NCBI GenBank assembly: GCA_032719365.1
Contig: CM064875.1
Location: forward strand, 16,107,816-16,171,815
Source: Prinsepia uniflora
Taxonomy: Eukaryota > Streptophyta > Magnoliopsida > Rosales > Rosaceae
DNA: 64,000 bases
Direction: 5' to 3'
Positions 54,774 to 64,000 of the stretch are shown piece by piece. The position numbers were made by a program, and so were the translations under genes. Every line of letters starts with the position of its first letter. The first letter of the stretch is position 1. The notes beneath the pieces are model-generated. The model made no database searches. It saw nothing but the letters and a program-made list of their open reading frames with translations, and was not told the origin of the DNA.

Positions 54774-55441
54774 CTGGAGGGGTTACCAAAAACATTAAGG
54801 GTGAGTGGACCGAAACTTAAGTTTATAAAATCATTTGATAAGTAAAACATATAATTTACCCCTCCGTTTTCCAAACATGCATGCAACCGTATTTAAAATC
54901 ATAAGTCATATCATATGAACCATAAGGCATGAAATAAAACCATAAGTATAATTTGAGTTGCTGCACTATACACTCCAATCCCGACATCCCTGATGTCTGA
55001 CGTCCCTGACGTCAATAAGGTCACAATCACAAGGCTACGCGTGCCACTCGGGTCTCAATTTCCGAGTTCAATCCCCGAACCCCGTTCGGGTACAGCATCC
55101 TCGATGCTTAGCGTCATAAACGCTGGACGTACTAGACGTCCGTGACCTCTCTGGGGTACCTCATCCAGAGGAGACAATATAATATGGAAGGATCTATACA
55201 GTGCAGTACCAAATACATTTTATTGATATCCACATGCAAAACATATATATATATATACATAGATAAAATCCAATCAATCTTTAAGTTTCATCAGACGGGT
55301 CTCAAGCCCAAATATCGTGAAACGTGCCGTAACCATAATTTCCATATCATCAAAACCATTATTTGTTTTTAGCATGTGAATATGTATAATAAACCAGAAA
55401 ACATTTATGCACGCAAGGGTTTAAGAAAATGGCCTACTCAC
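54774..55441 (-). other. Intron-like LTR cassette, Tekay
   Basis: Minus strand: ACT|GTGAGT starts at 55441 and CCCTCCAG ends at 54774 before GTCGTGA; 668 bp. The donor-side GTGAGTAGGCC and acceptor-side complement GGTGAGTGGACC pair with two mismatches. Confidence 0.48.
54983..55141 (-). repeat. Covarying hairpins, Tekay LTR
   Basis: Perfect stems: GACATCcctGATGTC 54983-54997, GACGTCcctGACGTC 54999-55013, AGCATCctcGATGCT 55094-55108, AGCGTcataaACGCT 55110-55124, and GGACGT...ACGTCC 55125-55141. Stem pairs change together between neighbours. Confidence 0.8.
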
Positions 55442-55778
55442 AGTACAGTCCTGCTGAAAACTGAGCGTATACCCTTGATCTGGTACAGTTATACAATCCC
55501 TGTCATATCCAAAGTATACGTAAGGGCCAATACAAACCCCTAACATTTAACCATGAATCCCTAGACCGAAACCGGTCCGGAAAAGCCGCCCGAACGCGCT
55601 TCCCAAGGCAGTAAACCTCATTTTGACCAACTTAATGATCTCCGACCGACCCGAAACCACCGCCATTGGATCTGGATCGTCGAAACCTAAAGAATGGTGG
55701 TGGTCCCACCAAAATTACTATTCACACACGCCCCCACGCGCCTGGTCAACCCTCTGGTCAACTGTGCTACAGTACTGC

Positions 55779-55934
55779 TGACGTCAACATGACGTCACTG
55801 CTGACGTCAGCATGACGTCATCACTGACAGTGTCAGAGGACACGTGTCAGCAATCCATTGGTCCCTGGTCTGACTGATTTCTGACATGATGATGTCATCA
55901 TGACGTCACTGCTGACGTCAGCATGATGACGTCA
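55779..55934. promoter_or_regulatory. Cluster of seven TGACGTCA sites, Tekay LTR
   Basis: TGACGTCA at 55779, 55790, 55802, 55813, 55901, 55913 and 55927, several as CTGACGTCAGC or ATGACGTCAT. The palindrome is a binding site of plant bZIP factors (TGA/C-box type). Whether the sites act in transcription here is not shown. Confidence 0.7.
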
Positions 55935-57380
55935 TCAGCTACAGTAACCGGGTCAGAGAACCGGGTCACCGCAGACCCACGGCTCGACCCGATCACTGAT
56001 CGTGATTCTGATCACCATTTTAGGTGGGATTTGTTCCTATGGACTCGTCTCTACCTCTACAATGGTTCTGTGAAATTCAAACTAGATTCTATGTTGGAAA
56101 GACTACCTGAAAATCGACGCGAAGGTTGGCTGCCGGTTCAGGTTATCTTCTTCGGCGAGTCGTTGAGTTTCCAGCCACGTTCCTTGGTTCAAACTGGTCG
56201 TCAAGATCCCCTAAATGTGTCCTAACAACAACCAAACAATTCCAACGTAAAAAATGGACGTTTCGAAGTAGGGAAGGAAATCGGCTACTCACGGGTTTTT
56301 CGTCCTACCGCCGCCGTGCCACCGCCGTACGCCGCCCAGATTGGTTCTTGGTCGTCCTGTCGTCACAGTGAACCCAACCGTACGTTGGTTCGAACCCTGG
56401 TGCGAAGGTTTGGATGGTTTGGGTGGTTTGGGTTGTTCGGGTTCCTTCTCAGGTCTGAGAGAAAACCGGCCGTGCAGGGTGGCCGTGGAGTGGTGGCCGG
56501 CGTCTGGGGGTGGCAGTTGGCCGCCTGGTGTTGCCGTGAGTGTGAGGTTGAGAGGTGAGGTGCTGGAGTGTTTGTTCGAAGGGGTAGCCGTGCTCACGGT
56601 TTGAGAGTAGTGAAATGTGAGAGTGAAAAATCTGAGAGTTTTAAAACAGATGGCTGGATGGAATGAAGGGCTGAGATTCAATCTCAGCATAGGATCAATG
56701 GTGAGGATTTAAGGAAAATAAAATAATAAACTAACCTATTGGCCAACACAGATCCTTGTTTTAGGGAATGTAGGGGATGAGTGACACTTGTCACTCATCC
56801 AAGGGTCCAGATTGATTTGATTAAAGTAATCAGATCCCATTATTATAATATTATTTTAATCCGGTTCTCGGTTGGTTCGGTTAAATGCGAAATACTTCCG
56901 TGACCATAACTTCCTCGTACGAAGTCCGATTTCGGCGTGCCGCCTGTCTACGGACTCAGGACGTCGAGACCTACCCAACGGTCCTTGAGTCATGTGAAAA
57001 TTAGTTCCCAAGAGAAAAGTCAACATTTTCACCCTAACCGTCCAAATTACGGTAATGCCCCCGGACTTCCGATAGCCATAACTTTTTCCCTGATCGTCCG
57101 AAATGGACGTGCCACCTAGCTATGGACTCGTGACGTCCCGAACTACGTCACGGTCATTGGTCAAAGTCCATTGGACCCACCAATCAAAAAGTCAAGAATT
57201 TGGCCATACAAATCGCAAGGGTAAAAGCGTCAATTCATACATTAATTTACAATATTAAAATCCTCGAATTTCCGGGGTGTTACATGTACTCCCGCTTGGC
57301 TAATCCTCGACTCCCTCTAGTCGCCGTATGTAAGCTATGTAGACCAACTAGGAACAATCCCCTAAATTGTAGTCGCGAAC

Positions 57381-58265
57381 TATGATGGCCCCGTAATTCG
57401 AAAAAGATAATTCCGAAAATTTGAAAAGGAAATTATGTTTTTACCCTTAGTTTAAGTGGTCAAAAGTTGACTTTTTGTTTAAAATACTTTTTGCACATTT
57501 CTCAAGGATCATTGTGTAGGTCTCAAAACGCTGATTTCATAAACAAACGACACGCTAAAATTGGAGTTTAGATGAGTTAGTTACGGGTCTAGGAAGGCCA
57601 ATGACATTTTCGTAATTTGTATATTAAGGGGCAATTTAGTCTTTTAGCTGATTTTGATGACTTATCATGTTTTTACTAATTAGTTCACCTATCAACATAA
57701 AATATGGATTGCTTGCATCATATGGCATGGTGTGAAGTGTGTGCTCGGTTGTGTGTTCATTTGAAACTAAAAAGGGTTGTGCTTGTTTGAACTACACCCA
57801 AAACTGAAAACATAGTTAGCTTGATCAACCGAGCTAACCGTGAGAACCCATAGATAGAGAGAAAATAAAGAAACAAATAGGGGAGAAGATAGAAAAAAAG
57901 AAAGGGAAAAGAGAAGAAAGAGAGCTCAAAGGAAAGTTGAAACATGAAACACAGAACGTGGGATTTTCAGGAATTAAACCTCGAATTTGGACCTTGATTG
58001 TTGAAATTGAACTTTGTTTATGCTTCATGAGACTCATACGAACTAAACCATCACAAGGACGAAGAAAATTGACAGAGATTTCATCTAGAACGGCCCTGCG
58101 ACATCTTCAGTTTTTCAGTTTGAAATTCGACTGAATTGAGGCCAGATTATTGCCGAGACCCCTGAGGAGTGTATAGCTCGAGGTTGAGCAGCTTGGATGG
58201 TGTGTGAATGGGCATTTGTTTTATAAACTGTTATGCATGCATAGTAAATGTTTTCCATGATTTAT
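57381..58265 (+). repeat. Old long-type LTR, part 1
   Basis: Begins near TGATGGCCCCGTAATTCG, resembling the start of the element A LTR, and runs to CATGATTTAT, where solo LTR D inserted. The donor-side block is present as GGTGTGTGAATGGGC near 58198 (donor altered to GTGAAT), with ATGCATGCAT near 58233. It continues at 61137. Confidence 0.65.
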
Positions 58266-59602
58266 TGTAACGACCCGAACTTTCGTATTTATTATTTTAT
58301 TGTAAAATGACCGTTTTGCCCCTGAGGGGGGGGGAAAAGTTGACTTTTACCTCGGGAAGTATTTAGGACGTTGACACATGACCGTGACGTAGTTTAGGAC
58401 GTCACGAGTTCATAGGCAGGTGGCACGTTCGATTCCGACGTTCGAGGAAGAAGTTGTGACGTTCGGAAGTCGAGGGGCATTTTGGTAATTTGGCCATTTG
58501 GGGGCCAAATGTTGACTTTTGACCCGGGAAGTCCAACAGACGAGGGCCAATGACCGTTACGCAGGTCTCGTCGATACGAATCCGTAGACAGGCGGCACGC
58601 TGAAATCGGACTTACGACGAAAAAGTTATGGTCAAGAACGTAACCGAACTAACCGAGACTCGGAACTTAAAATAATAATAAAATATTATAATCTGATTCA
58701 CTTTAACCCAATCAATCTGGACCCTTGATGAGTGACACATGTCACTCATCTACCTCATCCACATCATCCCCAAAAATCAGGATCTGTGTTTGCCATTCCA
58801 TTAATTAATTAGTTTAAATTCCTTAAATCCTCACCCTTCACTCTTAACTCAGGTTGAATCTCAGCCCTCCATTCCATCTGATCACTCTGTTTTAAAAACC
58901 ATGAGAGAATTCATTCTCTCATTTCTATTCCTTCAAACCGTGCAACCTCTCATTCTCTGCACAAACACACCAGCGATCACACCACCCCTCAGCCTCAACC
59001 CACACACCAGCCTACCTCTCAGCCACCTCCAGACGGCCATCACCACCACCACGGACGGCGGCGCAACCCGGAAAACCCACAAACCCGAGAGGAACCCGTG
59101 CGGCCCAAAACTAACCAAACCGTCCAAACCATGACTTCTGGGCTCGAACCAACCTAGGGTTAGGACCGTTGTGACCTCTGGACGGCTTAGGACTGGACTG
59201 GGCAGCCCACGGCGGCGACACGGCGGCGGTAAGCCTGCAAACCCGAGAAGGCCGATTTTCCTTCCCTGCCTCGAACCGTCCGTTTTTAACGTTAAACTTG
59301 TTTGGTTGTTTTTGAGACTTAACCTAGGGGACTAGACGAGCGTTTTGGACCAGAGTTTGTGGCTGGAAGTGTGACGGCTCGCCGGAGAAGACGAACCAGA
59401 ACCGGCAGCCAGTTCCCCGTCGTTTTTCAGGTGGTTTCTCGAACTTAAAAATCTGTTTTGATTACACAGAGCCATAGAACATGTTCAGACGAGTTCATAG
59501 GAACAAATCCCATCGATTTTGGTGGTCGGAATCACGATCTCTGATCGGGTCGAACCGCGGGTCTGCGGTGACCCGATTCGCAGACCCGGTTACTGTAGCT
59601 GA

Positions 59603-59758
59603 TGACGTCATCATGCTGACGTCAGCAGTGATGTCATGATGACGTCATCATGTCAGAATATTGTCAGACCAGGGACCAATGGGCTGTTGACACGTGTCCT
59701 CTGACACTGTCAGTGATGACGTCATGCTGACGTCAGCAGTGACGTCATGCTGACGTCA
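59603..59758. promoter_or_regulatory. Cluster of seven TGACGTCA sites, solo LTR D
   Basis: TGACGTCA at 59603, 59617, 59640, 59717, 59728, 59740 and 59751. The number equals that in the Tekay LTR, in mirrored orientation on the chromosome. Confidence 0.7.
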
Positions 59759-60096
59759 GCATCACTGTAGCACTGTTGACCAGAGGGTTGACCGGCGCGT
59801 GGGGGGCGCGTGTGAACAGTATTTTGAGTGGGACCAGTGCCATTTTCAAGGTTTCGACGATACGGATCCAATGGCGGTGGTTTCGTGTCGATCGGAGATC
59901 GTTAAGTTGGTCAAATTAGGGTTTGACGCCTTGGGAAGCGTGTTCGGACGGCTTTCCCGGGCCGGTTTCAGTTTAGGGTTTCTTAGTTGTTTAGTAGGGA
60001 CTTAAAGTGACCTTTACATATGTTTTGGGCATGACAGGAATTGTACTTTAACCCTTGGACGGGGCTTTACGCTCGGGATTGCAGCGGGATTGTACT

Positions 60097-60795
60097 GTGA
60101 GTGGGCCTTTGATTTCACTAAACTTCGGCATGCATAACTGTTTTACTTTCTAATATATCTATATGTGATTCAAGTAAAAGTATCTGTTTATCTTGTGTAT
60201 GATTTATGGCACGTATTACGATGTTTGGGCATGAGACCCGTCTGGTTGTTCATGAATGGTTTGGAGTCATATATATGTATAATGGATCTCGATATTATCT
60301 GTGGTACTGCACTGTATGGATCTACCCTAGGATTCTATCTCCTCCGGATGTAGGTACACCGGAGTGGTCACGACGCATTGCCTGTGAGGAGTCATTCTAC
60401 GGAGGGACCGGACCGTAGAGTGACTCAGGAGCAGGATTGCTACTGTTGGACGTCTGGGACGTCAGACATCTAGAATGCCATGCTCGGACTAGGTTCGGGA
60501 TTTGGACTCGGGATTGAGACCCCGGGTGGCACGCGTAGCCTTGAGACTGTGACCTTATCGGGCGTCTGGGACGTCAGGCATCTGGGATGTCAGGGTTGGG
60601 ATGTATAGTGCAGTGACTAAGATTATATTATGTTGATATTATTTTGCCTATGACTATATGGTTTTGTGGTTTATGATACTATGCATGTCTTTTCGGAAAA
60701 CGGAGGGGAAAAGCTATATGTTTTCGAAATGGTAAACTACTTTGTAAACCTTGAGTTTCGGCCCACTCACCTTTGTTGTTTTACTATCCCTCCAG
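60097..60795 (+). other. Intron-like LTR cassette, solo LTR D
   Basis: ACT|GTGAGTGGGCC at 60097-60107 pairs perfectly over 11 bases with GGCCCACTCAC at 60760-60770. The acceptor-like ATCCCTCCAG ends at 60795; cassette 699 bp. An acceptor-like GACAG lies at about 60034-60038, so a roughly 58-base exon-like piece precedes the donor. Hairpins inside: CTCCGG...CCGGAG 60342-60364, GAGTCA...TGACTC 60389-60426, GACGTCtggGACGTC 60449-60463. Confidence 0.5.
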
Positions 60796-60860
60796 GTAGT
60801 GCTATCGAGGAGGAGGATCCCGAGGAGGAGGAGGAGGATCCCGAGGAGGAAGAGGCATAG
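60796..60860 (+). other. Acidic tail frame after the acceptor-like site, solo LTR D
   Basis: Reads GSAIEEEDPEEEEEDPEEEE then A-stop. Comparable frames occur after the same site in LTR A (...ADWEMEA-stop, 9660), B (...VNVEADIEA-stop), B2 (...VDVEAASEA-stop) and Tekay (...EEELEAEA-stop). It could be the end of a small spliced protein or a chance result of a conserved gaggcatag word. Confidence 0.4.
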
Positions 60861-61136
60861 GTTTACGTTGCGTACCTGAACCCTACTGCTGGGTAGGTTG
60901 GCACGTAGTGTGTCTAGAGTCGTGCTCAATAAACTGTATTCGGGAACTATCCATTGTCTGACACTATTTGTATTTGAGTATTTGTGTGGCGTGCTATGTA
61001 TGACTTAACTATGGATTTTCTTTATGCATTTTATCTTCAATAAGGGTATTTTTGGTATCTTAATAACGGGTGTCAGACGGGAGCAGGGCACGTCCCGGGT
61101 GGTCCCAGGGGGATCGGGGCGGGTCCTGTCATTTAT

Positions 61137-61868
61137 TGCATGATTTGAGTTGCAATAATTGGAATGATTATTTGATATGATTACTTGATGATTTTATGAA
61201 TTTACTTATCGGTTTCTGAATGTGATTTTACTAATTTTCATGAAAACGGTATTTTGGGCTTGATACCTTGTTGGAAATGATTTTGACTTAGAATGTGTGT
61301 CCATGTAGATTTGAAAGAAAGATTTAGTTTTGATTCATAATTGATTGTAAAACTAATTTATTGATGTCTATTTATCTCTATGATTAATATTATGCTGAGT
61401 TTAAAAACTCGTTAACCCGGAAGGCCTGATATATATATATATATATATATACACATTGTTGATTTTAAAGACTCGTTAACCCGGGAGGCCTGATATATAC
61501 ATGGTTAAGTTTAAAGACTTGGAGTTTAAAGACTCATGCTTATGTTGATGTGTGATTTATCCTAAGTCCAGTGTTCATATTTTACTATATGCATGCATGT
61601 TTAAAACTGGAGGGTAAAGTTCTTTTTTTGAAATGTATTTTCAAACAATTTTATTTTTGTCCACTCACACTTTTGATAGTTTTGATGACCCTCTAAGCCG
61701 TGACACGAAAATCAGGGTTGATCGAGAAGCGGTGACATGATTGGGTATCAATACAGCTATCTCTTGTCTAAAAAGTGTTAAGGGTGTTTTCGAAACTTTA
61801 GTTGACTTTTCAGACGGGAGTAAGACCATGCACTATTATGAAAGTAATTTTGGGACGGGTCCTATCAT
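61137..61868 (+). repeat. Old long-type LTR, part 2
   Basis: Continues 57381-58265 after solo LTR D. It contains GAGTttaaaaACTC and GAGTttaaagACTC hairpins (61398-61535), TA repeats (61429-61450), TATGCATGCATG near 61588, GTCCACTCACAC near 61660 and a decayed acceptor CCCTCTAAG, and ends GGGACGGGTCCTATCA. Confidence 0.65.
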
Positions 61869-63489
61869 AGACAATCCCCATGAGCTAGCGGAGACACAAT
61901 CTAAATGCCAATCCGAGAAAATGTAATCACTGTATGCCCGAGAATAGCCAACAATGGAAAACAATTTGAATAGTAAAAGCAAAACCTTGCTTTAAAATAA
62001 AATCCTTGACTTGAAATCCCAGTAAAAACAATTTAACTGAGCATGGACCCAAAATACTATTTTCCCAAAAATTCATAAAGCATATGTCTAGAATAACTGA
62101 CCGAATAATTATTCTAAAAACCATAAAACCGCATAAAATATGACATGATATTTAGAATAATTATTCAAACCGTTTAATCTAGATGATATCATAAAATATG
62201 TAAGATAGTTAAATAAGCATGCATCTCGGTTAATAAAAGCAAAGCTCACTCACATTATGTCTAATCGAGCTCAGTCTCCAGCTCTATTCTTCTCTAAATT
62301 CCCTGGAGTTATCTAGCATGTGAACAATCACAACTGAGAGTCACTAAAGTCCCAAATAACCATATATTTAAACCTCTTCATTGTTTTGATAGTACACGAG
62401 TCCAAAACACGCAACCCGTCACTTTGGACGCTTAGAAACACCACTAAAAGACTCTGATCGACCTGAATCCACCATCATTGGATTCAATACGACGAAACTA
62501 AAGAACACAGGTCACTATGTCTCAGGAATCGAACCCAAGCACTGGGAAAAAGCTGACGGCCTTCTCCACACGCCCACATGGCTACTGACGTCACACTACC
62601 ACCTGGTGGTGGTGTCAATCGCCAAGTGGCACTAAAAAGCTGACGTGGCACTGACAAAATGATGTGGCATTGACAAGATGACATCATTACTAATGTTACT
62701 GCTAACATTATCGCTAACATCACTACTGACGTCATCACTAGCATCATCGATGACGTCAACACCATACTTGAGTTGGCAACCAGTGCCGCCATTCATCGTT
62801 GGAATCCACCATTGAAGCTCCAATCTTCAAAACTTCATATCTCTCCCAATCTTAACCAATTTGGATGTTCTAGTAGTCTAAATCTATCTACTCGAGCCAA
62901 GGAATTTAAATATGAATCGAATTTAAGAGAAATTACTTGTATTTTGAGAAATCAAGCTTGAAAGCTTCTAGTGTCTCTCTTTCTCGACTGGACCTTTCCC
63001 GCGTCAATGCTCTTACAATTTTGGGTGATTTTGATCCCAGGAGTATAAGGAACTCGAAAATGTCCTTATTTGAGGATTAAACATCAAGATATGGAAGTGT
63101 ATGTTTAGGTTTTGGGTTCCACTAGCTAAAGAGAGAGAGAGAGAGAGATGTGAGGGAAAATGGGAGATATAGTGTTATAGTGAGATTGATAAAAGAGGAA
63201 AGTGTAGGGATAAGGATAATCTTTATCCTTTCCCTAAAATATCTTATAAGCCCAATGGCCAAAATGCCCCTAAGTGCTCTGAAAATCTTAAAATGCTCAC
63301 ACGAACCCCTATTTGCACGTGTTGCCTGTCTATGGACTCGTGAGTTCGAGACCAACCAATTGATCGAAGAAATATCTACATAAGTGATTCCGAACTAAAA
63401 GTGTCTACTGGCCCCACTAAAAGGGTAAAATGGTAATTGTCTCAATTTAGTACACAGAAAGGCAAATAAGAGAAGGTCGGGTTATTACA
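61869..63489 (-). repeat. Decayed minus-strand Tekay-like 3' LTR
   Basis: Its TG end is at 63489 (plus strand GGTTATTACA). CACGTGTTGCCTGTC at 63315 and a donor-side GCTCACTCACATTATGTC at about 62247 match the long-LTR plan. TGACGTCA occurs at 62586, 62727 and 62751. The left border is unclear. Confidence 0.6.
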
Positions 63490-64000
63490 ATCTGCCCTTT
63501 AAAAAATTTTGTCCCCAAAATTCACACTTGTCCCTCAAATAGCTATAGATACTATGCTCATACTTGTACCTCGGGCTCCCACGTGGTCTCCTCCAAGTCA
63601 AGATCCTTCACATAACACATACAAGGGGAAATAGTCAACTGACATAGTACCTTGTATATCTGATCCGAAATCTGTACAGACTACTCACCAAGCTAGAAAT
63701 CCTTTCTAAGTTCGACCAGTTGCTCCACTCACAATTGAGACTTGCCAAACAAATACTCAAGGAGCAAGGAAACTTGAAATAACTCACGAAACCAGCGAGC
63801 TCCATACACTACCAGACCTATCCTCTTGGTAAACCCCAAAGGCCCAATCTACCAATGACTCAACTCCCTACGTCTACTAGAACGCACAAAGCACCTCCAA
63901 GTGGAATAAATTCAAGAAAACGTAATCCCCACTCTCAAGGTTCGATTCTGGAAACTTTTCTGATGATCCTGAAATACCTTACCCATCTCATGGTAATACC
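63490..64000 (-). pseudogene. Decayed 3' end of a Tekay-like pol, runs off the window
   Basis: Follows the LTR with CTGCCCTTTAAAAAATTTTG, equivalent to the polypurine tract and 3' end at 49865-49890. Further in, CCTCGGGCTCCCACGTGG (63570) matches CCTCAGGCTCCCATGTGG (49937), the chromodomain end. No long frame survives. The rest of the element lies beyond 64000. Confidence 0.65.

Larger units (their letters stand above)
48741..57284 (-). mobile_element. Tekay/Del chromovirus (Ty3), recent but defective
   Basis: The target duplication TGTAC lies at 48736-48740 and 57285-57289. The 3' LTR is 48741-49864, the core 49865-54475 and the 5' LTR 54476-57284. The primer site, in-frame gag-pol, chromodomain and polypurine tract are all in place. 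The LTRs differ at about nine positions over roughly 1.09 kb compared by eye, so insertion is recent. Nine stops break gag-pol, and the 3' LTR lacks about 1.69 kb. Confidence 0.95.
54476..57284 (-). repeat. Tekay 5' LTR (2809 bp, full length)
   Basis: On the minus strand it starts TGTAACACCCCGG at 57284 and ends GGGCGGGTCCTGTCA. It carries promoter-like modules (about 56930-57190), the TGACGTCA cluster, the cassette 54774-55441 with hairpins, and an acidic tail frame VEEELEAEA-stop (54730-54773). Confidence 0.93.
58266..61131 (+). mobile_element. Solo LTR D (2866 bp)
   Basis: Starts TGTAACGACCCG and ends GGGCGGGTCCTGTCA, flanked by TTTAT (58261-58265 and 61132-61136). It is closely related to the Tekay LTR at 54476-57284: same TGACGTCA cluster, same GGACGTC hairpins, same acidic tail. 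It inserted in the old LTR 57381-61868. Confidence 0.93.

Noticed and set aside
60666..60860. Stand-alone gene encoding the Glu-rich peptide
   Set aside because: Upstream of the acceptor-like site this frame has no counterpart in related LTRs. Only the tail after CCTCCAG is shared.

Overview
The window is nuclear DNA of a flowering plant with a large, repeat-rich genome; the species cannot be told from this sequence. The evidence is a 5S-carrying Cassandra element, chromodomain Ty3 (Tekay/Del) retrotransposons, a gag of Tat type, an Athila-like primer site and a plant-type nad5 fragment of mitochondrial origin. I found no intact host protein gene, tRNA or rRNA gene. Every long open frame is retrotransposon-derived or a chance frame in a repeat.

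Layout. 1-4300: AT-rich remnant of an Athila-like element with a complete Cassandra inserted at 2461-3208. 4301-6986 and 15752-21026: one tandem satellite (about 370 bp monomer, about 22 monomers) split by element A (6987-15746), an old Tekay-like retrotransposon with decayed pol. 21308-28608: a gag-only Tat-type element with leader repeats, a stop-containing gag and a two-level minisatellite of hairpins. 28648-31595: solo LTR B. 31601-34385: AT-rich, geneless. 34386-47275: a mitochondrial insertion (about 2.75 kb in total, with a nad5 fragment), cut twice by solo LTR B2 (35834-38740, minus) and element C (39246-46485, minus). 47276-48740: AT-rich DNA and LTR scraps. 48741-57284: a recent Tekay chromovirus on the minus strand, with gag-pol in one frame broken by nine stops. 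57381-61868: an old LTR interrupted by solo LTR D (58266-61131). 61869-64000: a decayed minus-strand Tekay-like end that runs off the window. Eight insertions have perfect 5-bp target duplications, which fixes their borders.

The most unusual signal lies in the long (2.5-2.9 kb) LTRs. Copies from several diverged families share one cassette. It has a GTGAGT donor-like site that can pair with a GTCCACTCAC block just before a CCCTCCAG|GTCGTG acceptor-like site. Between these lies an array of tiny hairpins whose stems differ between copies while pairing is kept. After the acceptor-like site comes a short, often acidic frame, usually ending Glu-Ala-stop. This could be an LTR intron or a structured RNA module. 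It is an inference from pattern conservation and has not been shown by experiment. Seven TGACGTCA octamers cluster in each of two related LTRs.

All positions, repeat counts and identities were read by eye; no alignment or database search was run.
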